Source: Simplicispira metamorpha
GTDB lineage: Bacteria; Pseudomonadota; Gammaproteobacteria; Burkholderiales; Burkholderiaceae_C
Assembly: GCF_004341365.1 (NCBI RefSeq)
Contig: NZ_SLXH01000027.1
Coordinates: forward strand, 1 to 64,000
DNA: 64,000 bases
Direction of reading: 5' to 3'
The notes under the pieces are model-generated. The model was not told where the DNA came from. It saw nothing but the letters and a program-made list of their open reading frames with translations, and did not search any database. This document shows, piece by piece, positions 9,538-22,874 of the stretch. The stretch's first letter is position 1; every line of letters starts with the position of its first letter. The translations under genes and the position numbers were made by a program.

Positions 9538-10716
9538 TTGACCCAAAATATCGCTGCCCTGGCCCCCTGGGCCTGCGACCCGGCCCACACCCGGGGTCGG
9601 CGCCACCCCGAGCCGCCCGCGCCCACGCGAACCGACTTCCAGCGCGACCGCGACCGCATCGTGCATTCCTCGGCGTTTAGGCGGCTGGTGTACAAAACCC
9701 AGGTGTTTCTGAACCACGAGGGTGACATGTTCCGCACGCGGCTGACGCACTCGCTGGAGGTGGCGCAGCTGGCGCGCTCCATCGCTCGCTCGCTGCGCAT
9801 CAACGAGGATCTGGTCGAGGCCATCTCGCTGGCACACGATCTGGGCCATACCCCCTTTGGCCACGCCGGGCAGGATGCGCTCAACGCCTGCATGGCCGAC
9901 TACGGCGGCTTTGAGCACAACCTGCAAAGCCTGCGCGTGGTCGATGCGCTGGAAGAGCGCTACCCGCAGTACGACGGCCTGAACCTGACTTTCGAGACGC
10001 GCGAAGGCATCCTCAAGCACTGCGCGCGCGCCAACGCGCTCATCCTGGAAGCGCAAGAGCCCGGCGGCGTGGGCCAGCGCTTTGTGCTGCGCCAGCAGCC
10101 CAGCCTGGAGGCGCAGCTGTGCAACCTGGCCGATGCCATCGCCTACAACGCGCACGACATTGACGACGGCGTGCGCTCGGGCCTGATCACGCTGGCGCAG
10201 CTGGGCGAGGTGCCACTGTTCGAGCGCTACCGCGCCAGCGCCCAGGCCGAATACCCGCATCTGGCCGAACCTGCTGCACAACGGCGCCTGCTGTACGAGG
10301 CCATCCGCCGCATGTTGAGCGACCAGGTGTATGACGTGATTGCCGCCACCAGTGCCGCGCTGGAGCGTGTGCAGCCGCGCAGCGTGCAGGACGTGCGCTG
10401 CGCCCCGGCGCTGGTGGAGTTCAGCGATGGCATGCGGGCGCAATCGCAGCAGCTGCAACGGTTTTTGTTCCAGAACCTGTACCGCCACCCGCAGGTGGTG
10501 GAGCTGACTGGCCGGGCGCAGCAGGTGGTGCGCGACCTGTTTGCCGCCTACCTGGCCCAGCCGCAGGAGATGAAACCTGGCTTTGCCGCGCGCGCCCAGC
10601 AGGCCCCGCACGCAGCCCAGGCCGCGCGCGCCGTGGCCGATTTCATCGCCGGCATGACCGACCGCTACGCCGCCCGCGAGCACGAGCGCCTGACCGGCCA
10701 GCGCTTGCTGGGCTGA
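9538..10716 (+). CDS. dgt: deoxyguanosinetriphosphate triphosphohydrolase-like protein (HD domain)
   Basis: HD-superfamily dNTP triphosphohydrolase that splits dNTPs to deoxynucleosides and triphosphate. The 392 residues carry the metal-binding HD set: the H of LTHSLEVAQLARSIAR, the HD of LAHDLGHTPFGHAG, and a later Asp in LADAIAYNAHDIDDG. The start is TTG 9538, with GGAGG (9528-9532) lying inside the upstream repeat element. It corresponds to the shorter dGTPase-like group found next to aroB in Burkholderiales. Its substrate preference cannot be read from the sequence. Confidence 0.9.
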   Translation: MTQNIAALAPWACDPAHTRGRRHPEPPAPTRTDFQRDRDRIVHSSAFRRLVYKTQVFLNHEGDMFRTRLTHSLEVAQLARSIARSLRINEDLVEAISLAHDLGHTPFGHAGQDALNACMADYGGFEHNLQSLRVVDALEERYPQYDGLNLTFETREGILKHCARANALILEAQEPGGVGQRFVLRQQPSLEAQLCNLADAIAYNAHDIDDGVRSGLITLAQLGEVPLFERYRASAQAEYPHLAEPAAQRRLLYEAIRRMLSDQVYDVIAATSAALERVQPRSVQDVRCAPALVEFSDGMRAQSQQLQRFLFQNLYRHPQVVELTGRAQQVVRDLFAAYLAQPQEMKPGFAARAQQAPHAAQAARAVADFIAGMTDRYAAREHERLTGQRLLG

Positions 10717-10750
10717 GCAGGTGCTGGGGCAGGGCAGGGACGTTTTGATG

Positions 10751-10810
10751 GTCAAATCGGTCTCCAGCGCCCGCCCATAAAGCGCAAGCAGCTATTGAAA
10801 AAATAGCAAA
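10751..10810. repeat. intergenic hairpin repeat, copy 2 (reverse orientation)
   Basis: It reads GTCAAATCGGTCTCCAGCGC through AAGCGCAAGCAGCTATTG, the complement-orientation form of the element, followed by an A-rich tract. It lies between the dGTPase-like gene and the DUF1415 gene. The sequence GCGATAAAATCGC just downstream (10820-10832) holds a TAAAAT that could be a -10 box for the next gene; no good -35 is visible. Confidence 0.75.
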
Positions 10811-10861
10811 ACTGACCCCGCGATAAAATCGCGCCCCTTTGTTCACCCGCCCGCACTGCCC

Positions 10862-11542
10862 ATGTCCAGCTCCACCACCGCCGCCTCCGCCGCGCCGCAC
10901 AGCGCCGACCTGCCTGCCCCATCCGCCCGTCTGGATACCCCCACCGCCGCTGCCGATGCCGCTACCGACGCCATCGTGGTGCAAGACATGGTGCGCTGGC
11001 TGGAGCGCGCCGTCATCGGCCTGAACCTGTGCCCGTTTGCCAAGGGGGTACACACCAAGGGGCAAATCCACTATGCCGTCAGCGCCGCCACCGATGGCCG
11101 CGAGCTGCTGCAAGACCTGCAACGCGAGCTGGAAGCGCTGGCCGAGGCATCGCCCGAGAAGCGCGACACCACGCTGCTCATCGCCCCCCGGTGCATGGAA
11201 TATTTTCTGGATTTCAACGATTTCCTGGAGCTGGCCGACGAAATGCTGGATGTGCTGGACTTGGGCGGCATCCTGCAAATTGCCAGCTTTCACCCGCAAT
11301 TCCAGTTTGATGGCACCGAGGTGGACGACATCACCAACGCCACCAACCGCGCGCCGTACCCCACGCTGCACCTGATCCGCGAAGAGAGTCTGGATGCCGC
11401 CGTCGAGGCCTTTCCCGAGGCAGAAATGATCTACGAGCGCAACATGGAAGTGCTGCGTGAGCTGGGCGCGGTGGGCTGGCAGGCGCTGGACGTGGGCGCG
11501 CGCTGCCCGCACCACCCCAAACCCACGGAGGAGGGCGCGTGA
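10862..11542 (+). CDS. DUF1415 family protein
   Basis: A 226-residue cytoplasmic protein of the DUF1415 family. After a low-complexity Ala/Ser/Pro N-terminus of about 40 residues comes the family core, with VRWLERAVIGLNLCPFAKG, then TTLLIAPRCMEYFLDFNDFL and FHPQFQFDGT. These conserved Cys, Phe and His positions suggest an enzyme, but no activity is established. Its stop overlaps the following methyltransferase start (GTGA, 11539-11542), so the two are translated together. Confidence 0.85.
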   Translation: MSSSTTAASAAPHSADLPAPSARLDTPTAAADAATDAIVVQDMVRWLERAVIGLNLCPFAKGVHTKGQIHYAVSAATDGRELLQDLQRELEALAEASPEKRDTTLLIAPRCMEYFLDFNDFLELADEMLDVLDLGGILQIASFHPQFQFDGTEVDDITNATNRAPYPTLHLIREESLDAAVEAFPEAEMIYERNMEVLRELGAVGWQALDVGARCPHHPKPTEEGA

Positions 11543-12441
11543 GCCGCAAACCTGTCCCGGCCAGCGCCCGCACGGCGCCCGACGCCGCGCTGCTGGCCGA
11601 GCTGCGCCCTGGCCAGTCGGTGGAGCTGCTCAAGGCGCTGCACATCCTCACGCGCGAGGGCAAGCTCAACCAGGACTCGCGGCGCAAGCTCAAGCAGGTG
11701 TACCACCTGTTCCAGTTCATGGAGCCGCTGCTGCAAACGCTGTCGCAAGACGGCCACGCGCCCACGCTGGCCGACCACGGCGCGGGCAAGTCCTACTTGG
11801 GCTTCATCCTGTACGACCTGTATTTCAAGGCGCTGGGGCGGGGCCACATCTACGGCATCGAGTGGCGCGCCGAGTTGGTCGAAAAGTCCCGCCAGCTGGC
11901 CCAGGAGCTGGGGTTTGACCGCATGTCGTTCCTCAACCTGTCGGTGGCCGACAGTGCCGACGCCGCCGAGCTGCCCGAGCGCATCGACATGGTGACGGCC
12001 TTGCACGCCTGCGACACCGCCACCGACGATGCCATTGCCTTTGGTCTGCAAAAGCGTGCCCGCGCCATGGTGCTGGTGCCCTGCTGCCAGGCTGAAGTGG
12101 CTGCCTGCCTGCGCCAAGGCAAAGCGCTGCAACTGGCGCGCACACCGCTGGCCGAGCTGTGGCGCCACCCGCTGCACACGCGCGAGATGGGCAGCCAGAT
12201 CACCAACGTGTTGCGCTGTCTGCACCTGGAGGCCAGCGGCTACCAGGTCACGGTGACGGAGCTGGTCGGCTGGGAGCACAGCATGAAAAACGAGCTGATC
12301 ATCGCCCAGTACACCGGTCAGAAAAAACGCAGCGCACAAGAGCGTCTGCGCGCCATCCTGCAAGAGTTTGGTCTGGAGCAGGCGCTGGGCGCGCGCTTTG
12401 GGTTGGCGCCGGTGGGGTTGCAGGAGCCGCCGCCACTGTAG
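11539..12441 (+). CDS. predicted SAM-dependent methyltransferase
   Basis: A 300-residue cytoplasmic protein with a Rossmann-type methyltransferase core: SAM-binding loop ADHGAGKSYLGFILYDLYF (about residues 75-95), an acidic end of strand 2 (GIEWRAELV), MVTALHACDTATDDA and the VLVPCCQAEVA segment. The PCCQ motif is typical of a methyltransferase group whose substrate is not firmly known. GTG 11539 overlaps the DUF1415 stop. A 6-bp-stem hairpin (12450-12465) follows immediately after the stop but lacks a T tract. Confidence 0.8.
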   Translation: MSRKPVPASARTAPDAALLAELRPGQSVELLKALHILTREGKLNQDSRRKLKQVYHLFQFMEPLLQTLSQDGHAPTLADHGAGKSYLGFILYDLYFKALGRGHIYGIEWRAELVEKSRQLAQELGFDRMSFLNLSVADSADAAELPERIDMVTALHACDTATDDAIAFGLQKRARAMVLVPCCQAEVAACLRQGKALQLARTPLAELWRHPLHTREMGSQITNVLRCLHLEASGYQVTVTELVGWEHSMKNELIIAQYTGQKKRSAQERLRAILQEFGLEQALGARFGLAPVGLQEPPPL

Positions 12442-12613
12442 GCGTGGCAGGCCGCTGCTGCGGCCACAGGTGTTGGCAGAGTCGGTGGGCAGGGTCGGTG
12501 GCTGCGCCGATACTGCCCACTGCGCTTGGGGCAGCGCGCACACCGTGCTGGGAAAAACACGCCAATCCCGCTAGCATGCGCCGCCACGATCCGTGGTGAC
12601 CCGGAGACTCCCC

Positions 12614-13816
12614 ATGCGCCCCACACCACCCGGCACAGCCCCCTGCACACCGCACCGCCACCTGATCAAAACCGCTGGCGCCAGTGCCGTGCTGGCACTG
12701 CTGGCCGCTTGCGGCGGCAGCGATGCCCCGCCATCGCAGCAACTGACGCTGGAGCAGAAAGTGGGCCAGATGGTGATGATGGGCGTGGACGGCACCAGCG
12801 CCGACGCGCCCGGCGTGCAACAGGCGCTGGCGCAGGTGCGCGCAGGCCAGCTCGGCGGTGTGATCCTGTACCGCTACAACATCACTGACCCCACCCAGGT
12901 GCGTGCCCTCACGGGGGCCTTGCAGCAGGCCAACCCGCTGGAGCTGCCGCTCTTGATCGCGCTGGACCAAGAGGGCGGGCTGGTGCAGCGCCTGCGCGCC
13001 TCCAATGGCTTTGCCGACACCCCCTCGCACGAAGAAGTGGCCGCCACGCAAACCCCCGAGCAGGCCCGCGCCACCTACCGCACCATGGCGCAGATGGTGG
13101 CGGGCGCGGGCTTCAACTTCAACTTTGGCCCGGTGGTGGATTTGCGCGGCGACCCGCTCGACCCTGAGCACCGCGCCGTCTCGCCGGTCATCGGCCAGCT
13201 CAAACGCAGCTTCTCTGATGATCCGGCGCGCGTGGTGTTGTATGCCAGCCAATTCATCCTGGCCCACCGCGAGGCGGGCGTGCTCACCGCCCTCAAACAC
13301 TACCCCGGCCACGGCCTGGCCACCAGCGACAGCCACCTCGGGCTGGTCGATGTGACCCGCACCGCGCAGCCCATAGAGCAGTGGCCCTTCCAGCAGCTGG
13401 TGGCCGGTGGCATGGCCGACGCCATCATGACCGCGCACCTGGTCAACCGCAACGTCGATCCCGACTGGCCGGTCACGCTGTCGGAGAAGTTCATTGGCCC
13501 GCAATTGCGCACGCGCGACGGCTTTGACGGCGTGGTCGTCACCGACGACCTGCACATGGGCGCCATCCAGCAGCACCACAGCCTGCGTGAATCGGTGGTG
13601 CGCGCCATCGTGGCGGGCAACGATGTGCTGGTGTTTTCCAACAACCCCGGCGCTGCCAAAAACGCCCCCGGCTTTGTGCCGCGCTACGACATGGGCCAGC
13701 ACGCTGCCACCCTGGTGCGCGAGGCCATCGCCCGTGGCGAACTGACCACCGAGCAGGTGGACGCCGCCTGGCAGCGGCTGGCGCGGCTGCGTGGCAAGCT
13801 GGCAGCTGCCCACTGA
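12614..13816 (+). CDS. lipoprotein glycoside hydrolase family 3 (NagZ-like beta-N-acetylhexosaminidase)
   Basis: A 400-residue predicted lipoprotein (lipobox LLAAC, Cys33) with a complete GH3 N-terminal TIM barrel. Visible are KVGQMVMMGVDG at the start of the fold, ALDQEGGLVQRLR, NFNFGPVVDL, the catalytic-dyad segment KHYPGHGLATSDSH, and the nucleophile region VVTDDLHMGA. NagZ in E. coli is cytoplasmic and about 340 residues; this version is exported and lipid-anchored, so it should act on muropeptides or other GlcNAc glycans in the periplasm. The start ATG 12614 is preceded by GGAGA; GTG 12593 is a less likely alternative. Confidence 0.85.
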   Translation: MRPTPPGTAPCTPHRHLIKTAGASAVLALLAACGGSDAPPSQQLTLEQKVGQMVMMGVDGTSADAPGVQQALAQVRAGQLGGVILYRYNITDPTQVRALTGALQQANPLELPLLIALDQEGGLVQRLRASNGFADTPSHEEVAATQTPEQARATYRTMAQMVAGAGFNFNFGPVVDLRGDPLDPEHRAVSPVIGQLKRSFSDDPARVVLYASQFILAHREAGVLTALKHYPGHGLATSDSHLGLVDVTRTAQPIEQWPFQQLVAGGMADAIMTAHLVNRNVDPDWPVTLSEKFIGPQLRTRDGFDGVVVTDDLHMGAIQQHHSLRESVVRAIVAGNDVLVFSNNPGAAKNAPGFVPRYDMGQHAATLVREAIARGELTTEQVDAAWQRLARLRGKLAAAH

Positions 13817-13830
13817 GCTGGTGGGGAGCA

Positions 13831-13883
13831 TCCAATTTGATAGCTGCTGGCGCTTGCTGTGCGGGCGTTAGGGCCGGTTTTCG
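13831..13883. repeat. intergenic hairpin repeat, copy 3
   Basis: It reads TCCAATTTGATAGCTGCTGG, then a CGCTTGC/GCGGGCG arm pair and GGGCCGGTTTT. It follows the GH3 gene by 14 bases. An A-rich stretch and the left REP-like copy come next. Confidence 0.75.
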
Positions 13884-13923
13884 TTATCAAAAAAGAACGG
13901 GCCAACCTGGTGGGGCGCAAAGC

Positions 13924-13944
13924 TTAATTGGAATCTGACCCCCA
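13924..13944. repeat. REP-like element, left of the transposase
   Basis: TTAATTGGAATCTGACCCCC A here matches the right-hand copy at 14783-14807 over 19 bases (TTAATTGGAATCTGACCCC). The left copy has only a partial second arm (CCATTT). The two copies bracket the transposase gene in direct orientation. Confidence 0.75.
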
Positions 13945-13993
13945 TTTCCTCATTAAACTGCTCCCCTCCAACGCCACTTTGTATCCCCACCCC

Positions 13994-14695
13994 ATGGCCC
14001 GCCTTCCCCGCCTCACGGTGCCCGGCTACCCGCACCACATCATCCAGCGCGGTAACAACCGCCAGGCGATTTTTCTGGACGAGCAGGATTTCACGGCCAT
14101 GCACGCGCTGCTGGCCGAGAGCGCGCGCAAGTTCGGCGTGGCCGTCCACGCCTATGTGCTGATGGACAACCACTTCCACCTGCTGGCCACGCCGACCACC
14201 ACCGAGGCACTGCCGCTGATGATGCAGGCCGTGGGGCGCAGCTACGTGCGCAGCTTCAACCGCCGCCATGGCCGCACCGGCACGCTGTGGGAAGGGCGCT
14301 ACCGGGCCACGCTGATCCAGTCCGAGCGCTACCTGCTGGCCTGCATGGCCTATATCGACCTGAATCCGGTGCGCGCGGGCATGGTCGCGCAAGCGCAAGA
14401 CTGGCCGTGGTCGGGCGCTGCCTGCGCGCTGGGCCTGCGCCAGGATGCGCTCATCACGCCGCACGCGCTGTACTGGGCGCTGGGCAATACGCCGTTTGCC
14501 CGCGAGGCGGCTTACGCTGCGCTGCTCGATACCGGCATCGCCACCGCGCAGCAAACCGCACTGACCGACGCCACCTTGCACGGCTGGGCGCTGGGCGATG
14601 CGCAATTTGTGGACGAATTGCAAAAAAAATCCGCCCGCCGATTGCGCCCGGCGCGGCCTGGCAGGCCGGTGGGTAGGCCCAAGAAATCAGACTAA
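13994..14695 (+). CDS. REP-associated tyrosine transposase (RAYT, IS200-like Y1 family)
   Basis: A 233-residue Y1 HUH nuclease. The N-terminus RLPRLTVPGYPHHIIQRGNN is typical of RAYTs. The HUH metal-binding motif is in VLMDNHFHLLATP (about residues 55-67). The catalytic-Tyr helix is YLLACMAYIDLNPVRAGMV, and the C-terminus is basic. RAYTs are usually single-copy, domesticated relatives of IS200 transposases that act on flanking REP palindromes, and that arrangement is present here. I chose ATG 13994 because homologues begin MARLPR; the longer TTG frame would start inside the left repeat. No frameshift or truncation is seen. Confidence 0.9.
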   Translation: MARLPRLTVPGYPHHIIQRGNNRQAIFLDEQDFTAMHALLAESARKFGVAVHAYVLMDNHFHLLATPTTTEALPLMMQAVGRSYVRSFNRRHGRTGTLWEGRYRATLIQSERYLLACMAYIDLNPVRAGMVAQAQDWPWSGAACALGLRQDALITPHALYWALGNTPFAREAAYAALLDTGIATAQQTALTDATLHGWALGDAQFVDELQKKSARRLRPARPGRPVGRPKKSD

Positions 14696-14721
14696 AAGTG
14701 GCTCCAAGCCAATCCATACAT

Positions 14722-14747
14722 GCGCTAGTAGCTATTGTTTTTGATTT
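14722..14747. repeat. intergenic hairpin repeat, partial copy 4
   Basis: GCGCTAGTAGCTATTGTTTT resembles one arm of the dispersed element. It lies just after the transposase stop, in the gap that ends with the right REP-like copy. Confidence 0.45.
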
Positions 14748-14782
14748 GTCCCTAAATAATAAATCTGAAATAAATAGGTTAT

Positions 14783-14807
14783 TTAATTGGAATCTGACCC
14801 CAATTAA
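14783..14807. repeat. REP-like palindrome, right of the transposase
   Basis: TTAATTGG, a 9-base loop AATCTGACC, then CCAATTAA: perfect 8-bp arms. Nineteen bases match the left copy at 13924. It lies 69 bases upstream of the gltB start. Confidence 0.8.
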
Positions 14808-14875
14808 AGTGCTTGCGCGGATTTGCTGCAATGCACTACGCTAGGCGTCCCTGCGAAAACAATGAGGAATGCGCC

Positions 14876-19609
<4,734 letters not shown>

Positions 19610-19664
19610 GGCCCGATCAGGCCCGCCGCGCAGTTACCGCACACCAATCCACGAGAGAAATACC

Positions 19665-21149
19665 ATGGGAAAAACCACCGGCTTCATGGAATACGGGCGC
19701 CTCGAAGAGGGCTACAAGTCTGTGCCCGAGCGCCTCAAGCACTACCGCGAATTCGTCATCGGCCTCGATGGCGCGCAGGCCAAAGTGCAGGCCGCGCGCT
19801 GCATGGACTGCGGCACGCCGTTTTGCAACAACGGCTGCCCGGTCAACAACATCATTCCGGACTTCAACGATCTGGTGTACCAGAGCGACTGGAAGAGCGC
19901 GTTCACCGTGCTCAGCTCGACCAACAACTTCCCCGAGTTCACGGGCCGTATCTGCCCCGCGCCCTGCGAGGCCGCCTGCGTGCTCAACGTCAACGACGAC
20001 GCTGTGGGCATCAAGAGCATCGAGCACGCCATCATCGACAAGGCCTGGGAAAACGACTGGGTGCAACCCCAGCCCGCCGCCCAGCAGACGGGCAAAAAAG
20101 TGGCCGTGGTGGGCGCAGGCCCCGCAGGCCTGGCAGCGGCCCAGCAACTGGCGCGCGCAGGCCACAGCGTGACCGTGTTCGAGAAGAACGACCGCGTGGG
20201 CGGCCTGCTGCGCTACGGCATTCCTGACTTCAAGATGGAAAAGTCGCACATCGACCGCCGTGTGGCGCAGATGCAGGCCGAGGGCGTGAGCTTCCGCACC
20301 GGCGTGCTGGTGGCGGCCAAGGATGGCCTGGGCGCCAACTCCAAGGTCACCAACTGGGCCAAGGAAACCGTCACGCCCGAGCAGCTCAGCGCCGAGTTCG
20401 ATGCCGTGCTGCTGTCGGGCGGCGCCGAGCAATCGCGCGACCTGCCCGTGCCGGGGCGCGACCTGGACGGTGTTCACTTTGCGATGGAGTTTCTGCCGCA
20501 ACAAAACAAGGTCAACGCAGGCGACAAGCTCAAGAGCCAGCTGCGCGCCGATGGCAAGCACGTCATCGTCATTGGCGGCGGCGACACCGGCAGCGACTGC
20601 GTGGGCACCAGCAACCGCCACGGCGCCGCCAGCGTCACGCAGTTTGAGCTGATGCCCCAGCCGCCCGAAGTGGAAGACCGCCCGCTGACCTGGCCGTACT
20701 GGCCCATCAAGCTGCGCACCAGCTCCAGCCACGACGAGGGCTGCACCCGCGAGTTCGCCATTGCCACCAAAGAGTTCATCGCTGGCACGGGCAAGAACAA
20801 GGGCCGCGTGGTGGGCGTCAAAACCGTGCGCCTGCAATGGGAAGGCGGCAAGATGACCGAGGTGCCCGGCTCCGAGCAAACCTTGCAAGCCGACCTGGTG
20901 CTGCTGGCCATGGGCTTTGTCAGCCCCGTAGCGCCGGTGCTGGATGCGTTTGGTGTGGACAAAGACGCCCGGGGCAACGCCCGCGCCAGCACCGACGAGG
21001 GCGGCTACGCCACCAACGTGGCCAAGGTGTTTGCCGCTGGTGACATGCGCCGGGGCCAGTCGCTGGTGGTGTGGGCCATTCGCGAAGGCCGCCAGGCCGC
21101 GCGCGCCATCGACCAGTTCTTGATGGGCAGTTCCGAACTGCCGCGTTAA
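19665..21149 (+). CDS. gltD: glutamate synthase small subunit GltD
   Basis: Beta subunit supplying electrons from NADPH via FAD and Fe-S clusters to GltB. The 494 residues carry the N-terminal Fe-S cysteines [16 protein letters not shown] and [12 protein letters not shown]. The FAD-binding motif is [19 protein letters not shown] (about 147-165), the NADPH-binding motif is [15 protein letters not shown] (about 304-318), and the C-terminal FAD segment is [18 protein letters not shown]. It lies 55 bases after gltB in the usual gltBD order and is followed by a strong hairpin terminator. Confidence 0.97.
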   Translation: MGKTTGFMEYGRLEEGYKSVPERLKHYREFVIGLDGAQAKVQAARCMDCGTPFCNNGCPVNNIIPDFNDLVYQSDWKSAFTVLSSTNNFPEFTGRICPAPCEAACVLNVNDDAVGIKSIEHAIIDKAWENDWVQPQPAAQQTGKKVAVVGAGPAGLAAAQQLARAGHSVTVFEKNDRVGGLLRYGIPDFKMEKSHIDRRVAQMQAEGVSFRTGVLVAAKDGLGANSKVTNWAKETVTPEQLSAEFDAVLLSGGAEQSRDLPVPGRDLDGVHFAMEFLPQQNKVNAGDKLKSQLRADGKHVIVIGGGDTGSDCVGTSNRHGAASVTQFELMPQPPEVEDRPLTWPYWPIKLRTSSSHDEGCTREFAIATKEFIAGTGKNKGRVVGVKTVRLQWEGGKMTEVPGSEQTLQADLVLLAMGFVSPVAPVLDAFGVDKDARGNARASTDEGGYATNVAKVFAAGDMRRGQSLVVWAIREGRQAARAIDQFLMGSSELPR

Positions 21150-21194
21150 AGCCTGCGCCGGGCACGGCCATGGGTGCCGGCCCGGGTTAATGGT

Positions 21195-21247
21195 AAAAAT
21201 AGCTGCTAACGCCCGCCAAATGGGCGCAAGCAGCTATTTTTTTAGTA
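21195..21247 (+). terminator. hairpin terminator formed by the intergenic repeat (copy 6)
   Basis: AAAAATAGCTGCT (21195-21207) pairs perfectly with AGCAGCTATTTTT (21229-21241), and an inner CGCCC/GGGCG pair (21210-21214 with 21222-21226) extends the stem; a run of seven T residues ends at 21243. It is the most symmetric copy of the dispersed element in the window and is well placed to end gltBD transcription. The A/T symmetry would allow action on both strands. Confidence 0.75.
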
Positions 21248-21337
21248 GCATTTTGGCCGGGCGCAGGGTTGCGCTGTCGCCACTGGCGCGCGGTCGGGGA
21301 CAATACGCCCCTTCTTTGTGATTCTGGAAACTTCCCC

Positions 21338-22138
21338 ATGAAAAAACGCACCGTTGTTTTGCTCTTGTCCTTGGGCGCTGTGCTGGCGGGCTGCGGCAAG
21401 CAAGAACCTGCACCCCAGGCGGCGGCACCTGCACCCGCACCTGTCGCCATCACCAAAATCGTGGTGGGCCTGGACGACAACTTCCCGCCCATGGGCTTTC
21501 GGGACGAGAAAAACGAGCTGATCGGCTTTGACATCGACATGGCCCGCGAAGCCAGCAAGCGGCTGGGCGTGGAGGTGGAGTTCAAGCCCATCGACTGGAG
21601 CGCCAAAGAGGCGGAACTGTCTGGCAAGCGCGTCGATGTGCTCTGGAACGGTCTGACCATCACCGAAGAGCGCAAGAAGAACATCGACTTCACCGCGCCC
21701 TACATGGAAAACCACCAGATCATCGTGGTGGCCGCCAGCTCCCCCATCAAGACCAAGGCCGATCTGGCAGGCAAGGTGGTGGGCGCCCAAGAGGGCTCCA
21801 GCGCCGTGGATGCCGTGAAAAAAGACGCCCCTGTTTTTGGCACCTTCAAGGAATTCAAGACCTTTGGCGACAACGTGACCGCGCTGATGGACTTGTCCAC
21901 CGGTCGCCTCGAAGCCGTGGTGGTCGATGAAGTGGTGGGCCGCTACTACGTGGCCAAAAAGCCCGCCGATTACATTGTTCTGGACGAGCACTTCGGCACC
22001 GAAGACTACGGCGTGGGCGTGCGCAAGGGCGACGCCGACCTGCTGGGCAAGCTCGATAAAGCCCTGACCGACATGAAGCAAGACGGCACCGCCGCCAAGA
22101 TCGCCACGCAGTGGTTTGGCAAGAACATCATCAAATAA
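21338..22138 (+). CDS. polar amino-acid ABC transporter, substrate-binding lipoprotein
   Basis: Periplasmic solute-binding protein of family 3 (SBP_bac_3). The 266 residues have a signal peptide with lipobox LAGC (Cys19), an Ala/Pro-rich tether, then VGLDDNFPPMGFRDEKN and IGFDIDMAREASKRLG, typical of polar amino-acid binding proteins. GLTITEERKKNIDFTAPY and VGAQEGSSAVDAV follow. The start ATG 21338 fits the signal peptide. It heads a three-gene transporter operon; the substrate (glutamine, cystine or similar) cannot be settled from sequence. Confidence 0.9.
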   Translation: MKKRTVVLLLSLGAVLAGCGKQEPAPQAAAPAPAPVAITKIVVGLDDNFPPMGFRDEKNELIGFDIDMAREASKRLGVEVEFKPIDWSAKEAELSGKRVDVLWNGLTITEERKKNIDFTAPYMENHQIIVVAASSPIKTKADLAGKVVGAQEGSSAVDAVKKDAPVFGTFKEFKTFGDNVTALMDLSTGRLEAVVVDEVVGRYYVAKKPADYIVLDEHFGTEDYGVGVRKGDADLLGKLDKALTDMKQDGTAAKIATQWFGKNIIK

Positions 22139-22220
22139 CCTGCGCAACCTGTTGAGCACACCGGCGTGACCGCTTCGCTGCGGCCAGCCGGTGTTTTGCA
22201 TTTTTTGATTGCCACTACCC

Positions 22221-22874
22221 ATGGACTACGCGCTTTCCATGCTGGGGCCGCTGTGGCAAGGCGCCACCGTTACCCTCAAGCTTTTCTTCATCACGCTGGC
22301 GCTGGCCGTGCCCCTGGGGCTGGTGCTGGCGCTGGCGCGCACCTCGCGCTGGGCGGCGCTGAGCGCGGCCGTGAACGGCTACATCTGGCTCATGCGCGGC
22401 ACGCCGCTGATGCTGCAAATGCTGTTCATCTACTTTGCGCTGCCGTTTGTGCCGGTGATTGGCGTGCGCCTGCCCGATTTTCCGGCGGCAGTGCTGGCCT
22501 TTGCGCTGAACTACGCGGCCTACTTTGCCGAGATTTTTCGCGCGGGCATCCAGTCGATTGACCGGGGCCAGTACGAGGCCGCCAAGGTGCTGGGTATGAC
22601 CTACGGCCAGACCATGCGCCGCATCGTGCTGCCGCAGATGGTGCGGCGCATTCTGCCGCCCATGAGCAACGAGACCATCACCCTGGTCAAAGACACCTCG
22701 CTCATCTACGTGCTGGCCCTGAACGACCTGCTGCGCGCTGCGCGCGGCATCGTGCAGCGCGACTTCACGACCACGCCGTTCATCGTGGCGGCAGCCTTTT
22801 ACCTGCTGATGACCCTGGTGCTGACCTGGGGCTTCCAGCGCCTGGAGAAACGATATGCCAAACAAGACCAGTGA
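22221..22874 (+). CDS. polar amino-acid ABC transporter permease
   Basis: Inner-membrane permease of the HisM/GlnP type, 217 residues with about five transmembrane helices. The N-terminal GATVTLKLFFITLALAVPLG and the EAA loop EAAKVLGMTYGQTMRRIVLP (cytoplasmic coupling helix) are typical. The start ATG 22221 is preferred over TTG 22209. It overlaps the ATPase start by 20 bases. Confidence 0.92.
   Translation: MDYALSMLGPLWQGATVTLKLFFITLALAVPLGLVLALARTSRWAALSAAVNGYIWLMRGTPLMLQMLFIYFALPFVPVIGVRLPDFPAAVLAFALNYAAYFAEIFRAGIQSIDRGQYEAAKVLGMTYGQTMRRIVLPQMVRRILPPMSNETITLVKDTSLIYVLALNDLLRAARGIVQRDFTTTPFIVAAAFYLLMTLVLTWGFQRLEKRYAKQDQ

Noticed and set aside
12450-12465. The GGCCGC/GCGGCC hairpin after the methyltransferase gene as an intrinsic terminator.
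   Set aside because: No T tract follows, and such 6-bp GC palindromes are common by chance in this composition.
13924-14807. A complete IS200/IS605 element with tnpB.
   Set aside because: Only the Y1 transposase is present, there is no tnpB-like gene, and the flanks are REP-like palindromes, so RAYT fits better.
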